A stretch of 64,000 nt of DNA from Chlorocebus sabaeus (Eukaryota > Chordata > Mammalia > Primates > Cercopithecidae), in contig NC_132910.1 in NCBI RefSeq assembly GCF_047675955.1, positions 98,172,923-98,236,922 of the forward strand, given 5' to 3'. A program made the translations under genes and the position numbers. Of the stretch, positions 1 to 10,500 are shown piece by piece (position 1 is the first letter of the stretch; each line of letters opens with the position of its first letter). The notes beneath the pieces are model-generated. The model searched no databases. It saw only the letters and a program-made list of their open reading frames with translations, and was not told the DNA's origin.

Positions 1-438
1 CCCTGTTGCTGAGCTCAGACAGCTGACAACCAGAGGTGATCCACAGCCAACCCCAGCCCATCCAGCAAGAAGTAAAGGTTTACTACTGCAACCCACTGAT
101 ATTGTGGGAATTCTTGTTCCATAGCATTAGTGCAGCAAAAAGCTATTCATTACAATAAGAAAAACTTTTGAGCGTGCATTTCCATATATGCATATTTAAA
201 ACTTGAAAAGTATGATCTGAAAGCTAATTAGAAATAGAACTCCTAATATTTTCTTTTCACATACCAATGGATGGTCTTAAACATCACCAGGATGGTGGAT
301 CTGAATTGGGAGACTACTGTGCTCTAGACCACCAGATTTTATTCTTAAACAAACTAAAAATAAGCATCATTGAGCAGTTACTTTATTCCAGGAACTAGAG
401 ATGGACACAGAAAAGAATGCAACAATGCCATTGACCTT

Positions 439-483
439 AAGGTTTAACCAAAGGAAAGAGGAAGGTTTAACCAAAGGAAAGAG
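439..483. repeat. 22-bp tandem duplication
   Basis: The unit AAGGTTTAACCAAAGGAAAG occurs twice in direct succession (from 439 and from 462) with one base between the copies. The two copies are identical, so the duplication is probably a recent replication slip. Confidence 0.85.
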
Positions 484-600
484 CACAAACGGTCTGAGAA
501 GAATTACTTTGGCAAGGCAAATTTTAGCCAATCTCCACATCTACCCATGAAACAATAGCTTATATTTATAAACTAATAGCTTATATTTGTAAATTATTTT

Positions 601-735
601 ATGGATGGGAAGTATTTTCACATACTTTACTTCATTAAGTTTATTTATTTTAATTCTCAACATAACCCTATAATATGGATATTAATATTCCCTGGTAAAT
701 GAACAACAACAACAAGAAAAACCTGAAGCCTAGAT
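601..735 (-). repeat. weak MIR-like SINE fragment
   Basis: The order of a TCAATTC/ACATAACCCTATAA-type block, a TATTAATATTCCC block and an AACCTGAAGCC block follows the reversed MIR pattern. Similarity is low, and this could equally be unrelated AT-rich DNA. Confidence 0.3.
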
Positions 736-754
736 ACTCATTCTCTCACATCTA

Positions 755-893
755 GACGTGATGCAAAAGAATCTGGAAACATTTATCTCTCTGGGCCTGG
801 AGCTGATTTTCACAGACAGATGGGTGAGAACCTTCTTGATTTTGAAAGATAATAGCAGTTCCATGTGTTAAACATCATATGAGCAACCACCTA
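755..893 (+). repeat. copy A of an unassigned dispersed repeat
   Basis: About 138 bases match the reverse complement of 2871-3020 at roughly 75-80 percent by eye. Shared words include TGGGCCTGG and GCAGTTCCAT. I cannot name the family. It may be MIR-related, since part resembles the MIR core. Confidence 0.6.
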
Positions 894-1803
894 AAACTAC
901 GGTCTTAGGAAAAATGAGTTAGCATAAGAAAGGCCATATGGTTTGGTAAATTATACAGACAATATTTTGCCATGTGTATCACAAAGCCTTTACCTGCTCA
1001 AGGGAACACTCCACTAAGTGTGTCTAGTGGTAACAGACATTTTCACTTAATAAGATAATGATGTAAACCTACAACTTCTTATTGAAATGTGGGATCTTTA
1101 TCCCACATTTTGTAATGAATAAATTTTAAATGGATAACTAAAATACTTGTACTTAGGAATAATAGTAAAGTATCAGAATGAACTGAAATATAGGAAATCA
1201 GAATTTGATGCCTTTGATGGAGAACAAGGTAATAAATAAGGACTAGATTTAGGGAAGTATTGTGTTCAAAATCAAACTCTACCAAGTGATAAAGGTGGGA
1301 ACTTGAGCAGTTAACTTATATCGTTATCTCAGAGAGCATTGGAAGGCTCAAATATGATAATAAATGGGCAAGTGCTTTGGAAATTTTTTCATCCAAAAAT
1401 ATTTATTGCATCGGGATATTGAATATACAAATGTGAAAAATACAAACATTGTCTTTGCCCTCATAGAGCTTATAGTCTTAAAACAAGTATTTATTTAGTG
1501 ACTTTTACGTGTCAGGCACTGAGATAAACTCGGCTACTGCTCTTGCTGTCTAGGTGCTTAGAGTGGAGAGGAGAAATACACAAGCCACAATTATGGGCAA
1601 AACTACAACAAGGGAAAGTACTGGGAAGAAGACAGGTGCCTTGTACTATTACAGGGATTTCACTTCAATTGAAAAATCACTTGAATATAATTTTGAAGAT
1701 AATTAGAATAAACGCAATTGAGGGCAGGAAGCAAATGGTAAACTTTCCAGGGGAAACAGTAAATACAAAGGGAAGAAGCAGGATCTATTTTCCAAATGGG
1801 AAG
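894..1803. other. non-coding stretch, no gene seen
   Basis: No gene or confidently named repeat is visible. A perfect 11-bp stem with a 4-base loop lies at 1085-1110. A stretch near 1430-1530 resembles weathered MIR or another ancient repeat but is too diverged to assign. The open frames here are short and have no recognisable product. Confidence 0.55.
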
Positions 1804-2528
1804 TGCTATAAACCGAATGTTTGTGCTCCCCCTACACACGTTCAATCCTAATCTCCAATGTGATGGCATCTGGAGACAGGGCCTTTGGGAATTAATTGGC
1901 TCAAGAGAGGGCCCCATGAATGAGATTATTGTCATTAAAGAAAAAGACAAGAGAGAGCTTGTTTCACTACTGATATGATTTGGCTCTGTGTCCACACCCA
2001 AATCTCATGTTAAATAGTAATCCCCAGTATTGGGAGAGAGGCCTGGTTGGGGGTAACTGGATCATGGGAGCAGATTTCTCCCTTGCTGTTCTCGTGATAG
2101 TGAGTGAGTTCTCATGAGATCTGATGGTTTCAAAGTGTGTGGCACTTCCCCCTTCACTCTCTCATGCTCCACCATGAGATGTGCCTTGCTTCCCCTTGGC
2201 CTTCCGCTATGATTGTAAATTTCCTGAGGCCTCTCAGCCATGCTTCCTATACAGCCTGAGGAACTGTCAGTCAATTAAACCTCTTTTCTTCATAAATTAT
2301 CTAGTCTCAGGTAGTTTTTTATAGCAGTGTGAGAACAGACTAATACAACTACCCACCCTGTTTCTCAACCATGTCAGGAAACTAGAAAGAGGGCCCTCAT
2401 CAGAACACTACATGCTGTCACCCTGATCTCAAACTTCACAGCCTCCAGAATGGTGAGAAATAAACATTTGTTGTTAAGCCACCCAGACTATGGTGATTTG
2501 TTATAACAGCCCAAACTGACTATGAAAG
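1804..2528 (+). mobile_element. MLT1-type (MaLR) LTR, split by a THE1 LTR
   Basis: Both halves of an old MLT1-like LTR are present, at 1804-1970 and 2353-2528. The 5' half has the AATCTCCAATGTGATGG block. The 3' half has the CAGCCTCCAGAATGGTGAGA block, the AATAAA signal and a CTGACTATGAAA end. A THE1 LTR interrupts it at 1971-2347. Sequence after 2528 looks like MaLR internal DNA, so this may be the 5' LTR of a partial provirus rather than a solo LTR. Confidence 0.8.
1971..2347 (+). mobile_element. THE1-family solo LTR with 5-bp target duplication
   Basis: The 377-bp element starts TGATATGATTTGGC and ends ACTAATACA, with the typical THE1 body: a CTCATGAGATCTGATGG block, an ATTAAACCTC block and TG/CA termini. 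It is flanked by ACTAC on both sides (1966-1970 and 2348-2352). It sits inside the older MLT1 LTR, so it is the younger of the two. No internal MaLR sequence remains, which is the state left by LTR-LTR recombination. Confidence 0.92.
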
Positions 2529-2870
2529 AACTTGGTAACAAGAAGTTTGGTGCTGCCTTAACAAACCAAAACTGGTGGAGGTAGCTTTGGAGCTGGGTAA
2601 AGGGTAGAGACTGGACGGTTTTGAGGTGCATGCTAGAAGAAGTTGATATTGCTAGGATGGGATATTTTAAATGATTCTGGTGAGATTTCGGAAAGAAAAG
2701 TGGAGAGCTGGAGAAAAGGCCTCTATTTTCTCAGAGAATGCATAAGTAATCATATATGTAATGTTGATAGAAATATGAACATTTAAAGGTCATTCTGTTG
2801 AAGTCTCAGACAGAAAAGACAAGTTATCGAACAATGGAGAAAAGGCTCCCTTTGCAATAAAGTGTCAACA
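2529..2870 (+). mobile_element. MaLR internal-region fragment
   Basis: The sequence continues directly from the MLT1-type LTR and contains phrases I associate with MaLR internal DNA, such as TTAAAGGTCATTCTG followed by GTCTCAGACAGAAA and a GGAGAAAAGG motif. It has no open frame. The right boundary is uncertain because a reversed repeat (copy B) begins near 2870. Confidence 0.55.
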
Positions 2871-3020
2871 GATTCAGCCAATTGCTCATCTGATAAATTT
2901 AACATATGGAACTGCAATAATCTCTCAAAATGAAAGAAGAGCTTCACACATTTGACTGAGAAAATTAACCCCAGGCCCAAAAAGAAAAATGTTTCCCAGT
3001 TCTTCTGCATCACTTCTAGC
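2871..3020 (-). repeat. copy B of the unassigned dispersed repeat
   Basis: Read on the minus strand this matches 755-893 over about 138 bases. The two copies are in opposite orientation and about 2 kb apart. The open frame crossing it on the minus strand is incidental. Confidence 0.6.
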
Positions 3021-3249
3021 TGTAAGACAGGATTTTTAAATGTAAGTCTTCTGAAAACTATGTGTAAATAATTATCACTCCTATCTTTACATACCAAGGT
3101 TAGAAGTGATAAAAACTGAATGCCAGTCAATCATGTGGTCAATTTTTTAAGAAAAACTTTGACTGGTTTGTACTAGATTGAAAACTCCACCCTAATAAGA
3201 AGTTAGATATGCCTAAAGCTCACCATTTCAAATGTGAAATATTTTGTAC

Positions 3250-4057
3250 TGAATTTGTAGATTGCTTTTGGCAGTATGGTCATTTCCACAATATTGATTC
3301 TACCCATCCATGAGCATGGGATGTGTTTCCATTTGTTTGTGTTGTCTATGATTTCTTTCAGCAGTGTTTTGTAGTTTTCTTTGTAGAAGTCTTTCACCTC
3401 CTTGGTTAAGTTTATTCCTACATTGCTGAATTCATTTACCAGTTCTAGGAGATTTTTGGATGATTCTTCAGGGTTTTCTAAGTATATGATCATACCATCA
3501 GCACACAGCAACAGTTTGACTTCCTCTGGATGCCCTTTATTTCTTTACCTTGTCTGATTGTTCTGGCTAGGACTTCCAGTACTAAGTTGAATAGAAGTGG
3601 TAAAAGTGAGCATCCTTGTCTTGTTGCAGTTATCAGGGGGAATGATTTCAACTTTTCCCTGTTCAGTGTAATGTTGGCTGTGAGTTTGTAATAGATGGCT
3701 TTCATTACCTTAAGGTATATCCCTTCTATGCCTATTTTGTGGAGGGTTTTAATCATAAAGAGATGCTGGACTTTGTCAAATGCTTTTTCTGCATCTATTG
3801 AGATGATCATGTGATTTTTGTTTTTAACTCCGTTTATGTGGTGTATCACATTTATTGACTTGTGGATGGTAAACTGTCTCTGCATCCCTGGTATGAAATC
3901 CACTTGATCATGGTGGGTTATCTTTTTGATATGCTGTTGGATTTGGTGAGCTAGTATTTTGCTGAGGATTCTCGTATCTATGTTCATTAGGTAATGATCT
4001 GTAGTTTTCTTTTTTTGTTATGTCCTTTCCTGGTTTTGGTATTAGAGTGATACTGAC
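3250..4057 (-). mobile_element. L1 ORF2 fragment, inverted 5' part of one insertion
   Basis: Minus-strand reading gives L1 reverse-transcriptase sequence, including DAEKAFDKVQH and FIPGMQ motifs. The active-site motif normally FADD reads CADG here, so the enzyme is dead. About 40 codons between NEFSNV and LTKEVKDF are missing compared with the family. At 4057 the sequence switches strand and resumes at the point in ORF2 where this part stops, the signature of twin priming at insertion. It forms one insertion with 4058-5615. Confidence 0.88.
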
Positions 4058-5615
4058 GTCATACAAATTCAATGCGATTCTCATCAAAATACCACCACCA
4101 TTCTTCACAGAACTATAAAAAGCAATTTTAAAATTCATATGGAACCAAAAAAGAGCCTGGATAGCAAAAGTAAGACTAAGGAGAAAAAAAAAAAAAAATC
4201 TGGAGGAATTACATTACCTGACTTCTAGCTATACTATAAGGCCATAGTCACCAAAACAGAATGATACTGGTATAAAAACAAGCATATTTACCAATGGAAC
4301 CCAGAAATAAAGCCAAATACAGTCAACTGATCTTTTACAAAGCAAACAAAAATATAAAGTGGGGAAAGGACCTCTTATTCAACAAATGGTGCTGAGATAA
4401 TTAGCAAGCCACATGTAGAAGAATGAAACTGGATCCTCATCTCTCACCTTATACAAAAAAAATCAACTCAAGGTGGATCAAAAACTTAAATCTAAGACCT
4501 GAAACCATAAAAATTCTAGAAGATAACATTGAAAAGTTCCTTCTAGACATTGGCTTAGGCAAAGACTTCTTGACTAATAACCCAAAAGCAAATGCAACAA
4601 AACCAAAGATAAATAGATGGGACCTAATTCAACAAAAAAGCTTCTCCACAGCAAAAGGAAAAATCAGTAGAGTAAACAAACAACCCATAGAGTGGGAGAA
4701 AAACTTTGTAATCTATACATCCAACAAAAGACTAATATCCAGAATCTACAAGGAACTCAAACAAATCAGCAAGATCAAACAAACAATTCCATCAAAAAGA
4801 GGGCTAAGGATATGAATAGACAAGTCTCAAAAGAAGATGTACCACCTTTTTCATGTTTCAATAAACATGAAAAAATGCTCAACATCACTAATTATCAGGG
4901 AAATGCAAATCAAAACCACAATGCAATACCACCTTACTCCTGCAAGAACGGCCGTAAACAAAAAACTAAAACATAATGGATGTTGGTGGTGAAAAGGGAA
5001 CAGTTTTACACTGTTAGAGGGAATGTAAACTAGTACAACCACTATGGAAAACAGTGTGGAGATTCCTTAAAGAACTAAAAGTAGATCTACCATTTGATCC
5101 AGCAATCCCACTCCTGGGTATTTGCCCAGAGGAAAAGAAGTCATTATATGGAAAAAATACTTGCACATACATGTTTATAGCAGCACAATTCACAATTGCA
5201 AAAATATGGAACCAGCCCAAATGCCCACCAATCAACTAATATAAAGAAAATGTGGTATATATATACCATGGAATACTACTCAACTATGAAAAGGAATGAA
5301 ATGATGGCATTTGCAGCAACCTGGATGGAATTAGAGACCATTATTCTAAGTGAAGTATTAAATAACTCAGAAATAGAAAACCAAACATCATATGTTCTCA
5401 CTCATAACCTATGAGGACCCAAAGGCATAAGAATGATAAAATGGACTTTGAGGACTCAGGGGAAAGGGTGGGAGGTGGGTGAAGGAAGAAAGACTACACA
5501 TGGGTATAGCATACACTGCTCAGGTAATGGATGCATCAAAATCTCAGAACTCACAAGTAAAGACCTTATTCATGTATCCAAACACCACCTGTTCTCCAAA
5601 AACCTACTGAAATAA
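4058..5615 (+). mobile_element. L1 (L1PB/L1MA-type) 3' portion
   Basis: This starts in ORF2 (the AATTCAATGCGATTC region) and runs through the ORF2 C-terminus, readable as WDLIQQKSF, FDPAIPLLGI and IYTMEYYSTMK, into a 3' UTR ending in an A-rich tail (AATAAAAATAAAT). The 3' UTR text (GGGTGGGAGGTGGGTG, then ACTGCTCAGGTAATGGATGC) resembles L1PB/L1MA rather than the youngest L1PA. Frames are broken repeatedly. A clear TSD was not found. Confidence 0.88.
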
Positions 5616-5884
5616 AAATAAATGATAAAAGGATATTTGTTGCAGTTATCATCACTATAATACATGTATTACATATAATAAATTATTTTTTATCTGCTTA
5701 AAAATAAAAAAAAGTCAAATATTTTATAAAGGAGACAGAAGCAGACAGATGATACCTTAGAATGAGAAAAAGAGAACAGAAACAGAAAGCTATCTTTTCC
5801 TACCAAAAACCTTAAGATTTTAGTCAGTAATATTGTCAATTAATTAAATTAAGTTTCCCATAGAATGACACTAACAGCTGTCTT
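5616..5884. other. non-coding stretch
   Basis: AT-rich DNA between the L1 tail and a MIR. Nothing is recognised. Confidence 0.5.
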
Positions 5885-6700
5885 TTATAAATGGTTGCTA
5901 TTTACCAGACATTATACATACATAATCTAGTTTAAACTCACAAAAACCCTCAGGTAGGTATTATTGTCATTTTACCAATTGTAATGGTTAATTTTATTTT
6001 ATATGTAAACTTCACTGGGCTAGGGGATGCCCAAATAGCTGGTAAAACATTATTTCTGTGTGCATCTATGAAGGTGTTTCCAGAAAAGACTAGTAATTGA
6101 ATCAGTAGACTGAGTAAAGAAGATCTGCCCTTACCAAATGTGTATGAACACCATTGTCATTAAAGATCCTAACAGAATAAAAAGGTATATGAAAATAAAT
6201 TCTTTCTTATTGAGCTGAGACATGCATCTCCTCCTGACCTTGGATATTGGAGCTGCTAGTTCTCAAGCCTTAGGACTTTGGAACTGACGCACTGTACAAC
6301 CTCCCAGCCCACCTGGTGTTGTCAGTCCTTCAGACTTGGAGTTAGATCATTGGCTTCCTGGTTCTCAGGTCTTCAAACTCAGACTGAATTACACAACTGG
6401 CTTTTCCATTCTCCAGTCTGCAGATGGTAGGTCGTGGGACTTCTCAGCTCCCATGATCACTTGAGCCAATTCCCATAATAAATTTCCTGTTATATGTATC
6501 CTATTGGTTCTGTTTCTGTAAAGAACCCTGATTATTATACACCAATGTCAAAATGGAGGCTCCTTAGCAAGTGAGTAGTTTGTCTGAGGTCACAGAGATA
6601 GTAAGGCCTGTGTACTTGACACCATCCCATGCTATCTTCCCATAAGGAAGATTCCACCAAAATGCCTCACATGGAACATGGCCATCATGCAGTGTGCTGT
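5885..6700 (-). repeat. MIR SINE split by an ERVL-type LTR
   Basis: The left half (5885-5979) has the reversed MIR blocks AAACTCACAAAAACCCT and CAGGTAGGTATTATTGTC. The right half resumes at 6547 with AGCAAGTGAGTAGTTTGTCTG and AGGTCACAGAGATAG. The solo LTR at 5980-6541 sits between them with a 5-bp duplication of MIR sequence. The MIR is therefore the older element. Confidence 0.75.
5980..6541 (+). mobile_element. solo LTR, ERVL-type, with CCAAT target duplication
   Basis: The 562-bp element starts TGTAATGGTTAATTTTAT and ends GATTATTATACA, so it has TG/CA termini. It is flanked by CCAAT at 5975-5979 and 6542-6546. A 5-bp duplication fits ERVL or MaLR elements. It carries a GCCAATTCCCATAATAAA polyadenylation region near its 3' end. 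A related copy lies reversed at 33582-34004. I think of the family as MLT2-like but am unsure of the name. Confidence 0.85.
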
Positions 6701-7084
6701 GTTGGAGTGTAGCCCAGGGAGATCTTAATTCAATACCTTATAAAGCAGTGTTTCACAAACGAGGTAATGCTGGAGGAGGATTTTGCCATGGGGAAAGAGT
6801 GTTTTGGCTTTGTTTTGTTTCTTAGCTTTGCACTTTCTACCAGCTACATAGATAAAGTTCACTAGAAAATTTTCTACCACAGTTAACATAGAAAAACATG
6901 CCTTGTAAACTGGAGAGGAGAAGGGGTAGGAGAACAAAGTCCACAGTCTCATTTTTGAGGTGAGGAAATCTTTTGGTTCCACTCAAAACAAGAGTCTTTC
7001 AGTTGTCTAGCTTTCTAAATTTAGCTTAGGTAGGTTTAAAATACTCAGAGGGCACTCACTAAATGTTAAGTGACTCCAGCCTTA
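6701..7084. other. non-coding stretch, no gene seen
   Basis: Unique-looking sequence. The small minus-strand open frame at 6725-6982 has no recognisable domain and no supporting context. Confidence 0.5.
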
Positions 7085-7553
7085 ACAAAGAAGGAAATCT
7101 TGTCATTTGGGACAACGTGGATGAACCTGAAACATTATGCTAAGTGAAATAAACTAGGCACAGAAGGACAAATGCTTCACGATCTCACTCATAGAAGTGG
7201 AGAGTACGTGGTGGTTACCTGAGGCTGAGGGGAAGGGATGGGTTGAAGAGATGTTGGTCAAGGGGTACAAAGTTTCAGTTACATAAAAAGAATAAGTTCA
7301 AGAAATCTATTGTACAACATGATGACTATAGTTAATAACAAAGAAATGTATTCTTGGAAATCGCTAAGAAAGCAGATTTTAAGTGTTCTCACCACAAGAA
7401 ATGATAAGTATGTGAGGTAATACATATGTTAATTAGCTTAATTTAGTAATTTCACGATGAATACATATCTCAAAACATTTGGTTGTATACAATAAACATA
7501 TATAAATTTTAGTTGTATGCAATAAACATATATAATTTTTACCTGACAATTAG
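7085..7553 (+). mobile_element. L1M (L1MB-type) 3' end
   Basis: Classic L1MB/L1MA 3' text is present: GACAACGTGGATGAACCTGA, GCTAAGTGAAATAAACTAGG, ATTGTACAACATGATGACTA and the ACATATGTTAATTAGCTTAA block. The terminal segment is duplicated, with an ATAAACATATATAA phrase occurring twice near 7490-7540. No open frame survives. Confidence 0.82.
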
Positions 7554-8064
7554 AAACAAGTAAATGGGAGATTTCTGAACCTATTCTGATTCAGGGGCTG
7601 CCTGATAAAAATAGTAACAATGAGTAAATAACAAAGAAAAAAGGTTAAGTGATTCAAGCTTACAAAGAATTGACCTTAGAAATTTCAATTAAACCCATCA
7701 CCCAAAAGATTACTCAAAGGATGCTGCTGACAAATGATTGTAATCTGAATTAAATATATAAGATGGCAAAAGTATAACTAATACCTCAAATAGTATACAA
7801 GAATAATTTTCTATAAATAATATCTGAGAAACACATCAAATTCTTGAAACTTAAAATTTAGAAAATTGAGAAAAATTGCTTTAGGCAAACCATTGTCACT
7901 TAAATATTTCTTGGTCAAGTAGTGAAGAACTAAATAGAACAACTCTAAGAATATTAGGAAAAGACTGTTTTTGACTGTTTCAAAGTATGAAATACGTCAT
8001 TTTATTAAACCCTAGAGACTCCCTGTATTTTTCACAAATAGTCACTGAGAAAGAAAAGAGTTGA
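7554..8064. other. non-coding stretch, no gene seen
   Basis: AT-rich sequence without recognisable repeat or coding content. Confidence 0.5.
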
Positions 8065-8335
8065 GGCTGGGCATGGTGGCTTATGTCTGTAATCTCAGCA
8101 CTTTGGGAGGTTGAGGCAGGCGGATCACTTGAGGTCAGGAGTTCAAGACCAGCCTGGCCAACATGACAAAACCCCTGTCTCAACAACAACAATAACAAAA
8201 AGGAACCACACGTGGTGGTGTGCACCTGTAGTCCCAGCTACTTGGGAGGCTGAGGCAGAGAACTGCTTGAATCCGGGAGGCGGAGGTTGCAGTGAACTGA
8301 GGTGGCACCACTGCACTCCAGCCTCTGTCTCTAAA
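8065..8335 (+). mobile_element. Alu SINE (AluS-like), right arm shortened
   Basis: The Alu starts GGCTGGGCATGGTGG and has both arms with A and B box-like promoter segments and a middle A-rich linker containing CAACAACAACAATAAC. The end of the right arm is shortened: CTCCAGCCT is followed at once by CTGTCTC. The tail runs into the large purine microsatellite. Confidence 0.88.
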
Positions 8336-8545
8336 GAAAGAAAGGAAAAGAAAGAAAGGAAGAAAGAGAGATAGAGGAAGGAAGGAAGGAAGGAAGGAAG
8401 GAAGGAAGGAAGGAAGGAAGGAAGGAAGGAAGGAAGGAAGGAAGGAAGGAAGGAAGGAAGGAGGGAGGGAGGGAGGGAGGGAGGGAGGGAGGGAGGGAGG
8501 GAGGGAGGGAGGGAGGAGGGAGGGAGGGAAAGAAGGGAGGGAAAA
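8333..8545 (+). repeat. (GAAA)n-(GGAA)n-(GGGA)n microsatellite in the Alu tail
   Basis: The tail begins as mixed GAAA/GGAAA. It becomes an uninterrupted run of about 21 GGAA units at 8376-8460, then about 14 GGGA units to about 8516 and a degenerate end. It most likely grew from the Alu A-tail. Open frames read through it (Pro/Ser/Leu or Phe/Leu/Pro/Ser repeats on the minus strand) are artefacts. Confidence 0.95.
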
Positions 8546-9025
8546 AGCAAAGAGGTGAGCACACAGTTACTTTGAGGAAAACAAAGATGAAACTTCACAT
8601 CACATTCCAACAAGTCATGGCTTGCTCTCTAAGCTTTGCAGTCAAAAAGATTTTATATAAACATGAAGTGCTTTTACTGTCTCCCAAAGCCTATCCCCTG
8701 ATCAGTCCTCAGCTTAGAACACTGACCAATTACACAGCTCACAGTAGGCTGATCTCAGCTTCTCCTCTGAACTTCTCTTAGGGAGAACCTGCTTTCTGAG
8801 GACATGCCCACACTCAAACTCGTTGGGCTGTTGTCCATGTTTCATTAGCCGCAAAGGTTTAATGGCAACTCCGTCATGATAATATGAGTCACACAATGAA
8901 GGTACAGATTTTCCAACATTCTTCAGCACGATGTGCTAAGATTTATGTTACATTTGGCCCATGTTCACATTCTTTGTTTCTATTTAATCTCAATTAATTT
9001 CTGTAAATTCTCCATTTGCACGCTC
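8546..9025. other. non-coding stretch, no gene seen
   Basis: Unique-looking sequence. The short frames at 8572-8781 and 8714-8929 overlap on opposite strands and show no domain. Confidence 0.5.
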
Positions 9026-9047
9026 TCTGCTCTCTTTCTCTCGCTTT

Positions 9048-9086
<39 letters not shown>

Positions 9087-9101
9087 TGTCTGTCTGTCTA
9101 T
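9026..9101 (+). repeat. (TC)n-(TG)17-(TCTG)n microsatellite
   Basis: A pyrimidine-rich lead-in (CTCTCTGCTCTCTTTC) is followed by about 17 TG units at 9051-9084 and then about four TCTG units. Confidence 0.95.
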
Positions 9102-10169
9102 GACAAATAAATATGCCTGAAGTTAAGGGCAAAAAATAAAGATCTTTGGGCCATAGCATGGGCCTATCCTAAGCCATATCTGCAGTCAGAATAACAAAGA
9201 AAATTAGTATGTTCTATAATGAAGATGTCTGAAAACTGAATTAGAAAGATATCCCTGTTACTTAAGGAAAAGCCACTCATAGTGGCTGTCTGACTTTTTT
9301 TAATTTATGGAGACAAAAATATTTCCACTTTACTGAATACTACATATAGAAATTTAATAATCCAAAACATGCCATCCTATTTAAAACTGATTATTTTTGT
9401 TGAAAACTATTATAATTCAAATTGTTGCATACATATATATAATACATTTTACTCCTTTATGAAGAGGAAAATTTAAATATTTACCATTTATCTAAAATGC
9501 CTGTTCACATACATAAAATTATCATGTAAAACTTAAAATTTCTCTTTATTTGGAATGCAAAACATTCTTGATTTAACAACTGGCATATAAAAATAGTAAT
9601 GACCCTACCAAAGTAAATTTAAAAGATATCATTTCTATTTAAATGTATCACATTTAGGCAAATTTGACAGATTGCCTCCTCAAAGAAAAACATTTAGGCA
9701 GTATATGGATTTAAAACACATTATATTGTGGGCAAAGAGTCAAACATGTTAATTACCTAGCATCGTTCCTCTACAGAATGGATTTCTCCAGCTTCAACAT
9801 GCCTCATGCCCCCATTTAGAGACTAATGCTATTACCTGTCTGTAAGCTAATATTCAGATGAAATGAGGTAATTTGGTGACCTAAATTGATCTTCTAATAC
9901 CCTTAACCTTTAGTTGGCAAAAGCTTAGCCTAACGACATGTCAAATGAGGCCTAGTTCTGGCCATAATGAAATTTCCACCCCATGTAAGCCTGTAACTTG
10001 TCTATGTTTTTCCCCTTTACAGTGGTGTCTTTTACATATGCTAAAAAGGAGTCAGTTGATATAGGTTTCTCTGGAAATTTGCATAAAGGAGGACACTGGA
10101 AAGGAAAATTAGAGAGTCAAAAACCTTGAAACTGCTTTTGGCTCTAGGCTAGGAAGATTTTTATTTTTA
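9102..10169. other. non-coding stretch, no gene seen
   Basis: AT-rich, unique-looking sequence with frequent stops in all frames. No repeat family recognised. Confidence 0.5.
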
Positions 10170-10370
10170 CTTTTTAATCTACCAATTTATTTAAAAGGAA
10201 TGTATAATACACATATAGTAAAGAGCACGAATCTTAGCATATGGATTGATGAATTTTTATGTACACATATAGCCTAGTAACCACCCAGCTCGAGATATAG
10301 AACACCCTCATCAACCTGCAAGCTTTACTCATGCACATTCCTAGCCAATACTCTCCCCCTACTCAGAGGT
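10170..10370 (-). mobile_element. ancient L1M 3' UTR fragment
   Basis: Minus-strand L1M 3' end. The reversed blocks GATTGATGAATTTTTATGT, AACCACCCAGCTCGAGATAT and CAGAGGTAACTGCTACT follow the usual L1M order up to the point equivalent to CAACCACTG. The next part of the same consensus appears to resume near 12435, so the two may be one split element. Confidence 0.6.
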
Positions 10371-10377
10371 AACTGCT

Positions 10378-10500
10378 ACTTTTTTTTTTATTGACTAATC
10401 ATTGTATTTATGTATAGGGTACAATATGATGTTTTGATGTATGTGTGCACTGTAGAAAGAGGTAGAAACCAACATTCTACTCTCTGCTTCATTTAAATGA
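10378..10500 (-). mobile_element. L1M (L1MA/B-type) 3' end fragment
   Basis: The reversed L1 3' end text GGGTACAATATGATGTTTTG and GATGTATGTGTGCACTGTAG follows a T-rich start. It is short, ends abruptly, and lies directly after another L1M fragment. Confidence 0.6.

Larger units (their letters stand above)
1..754. other. non-coding stretch, no gene seen
   Basis: AT-rich sequence with no credible open frame. It contains the short tandem duplication and the weak MIR-like stretch listed separately. Nothing else is recognised. Confidence 0.6.

Noticed and set aside
8376..8516. regularly spaced repeat considered as a CRISPR-like array
   Set aside because: The unit is 4 bp with no spacers, and the window is clearly primate nuclear DNA. 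No CRISPR array is present anywhere.
8143..8613. frames rich in Pro/Ser/Leu and Phe/Leu/Pro/Ser repeats
   Set aside because: They are translations of the GGAA/GGGA microsatellite and Alu on the minus strand.
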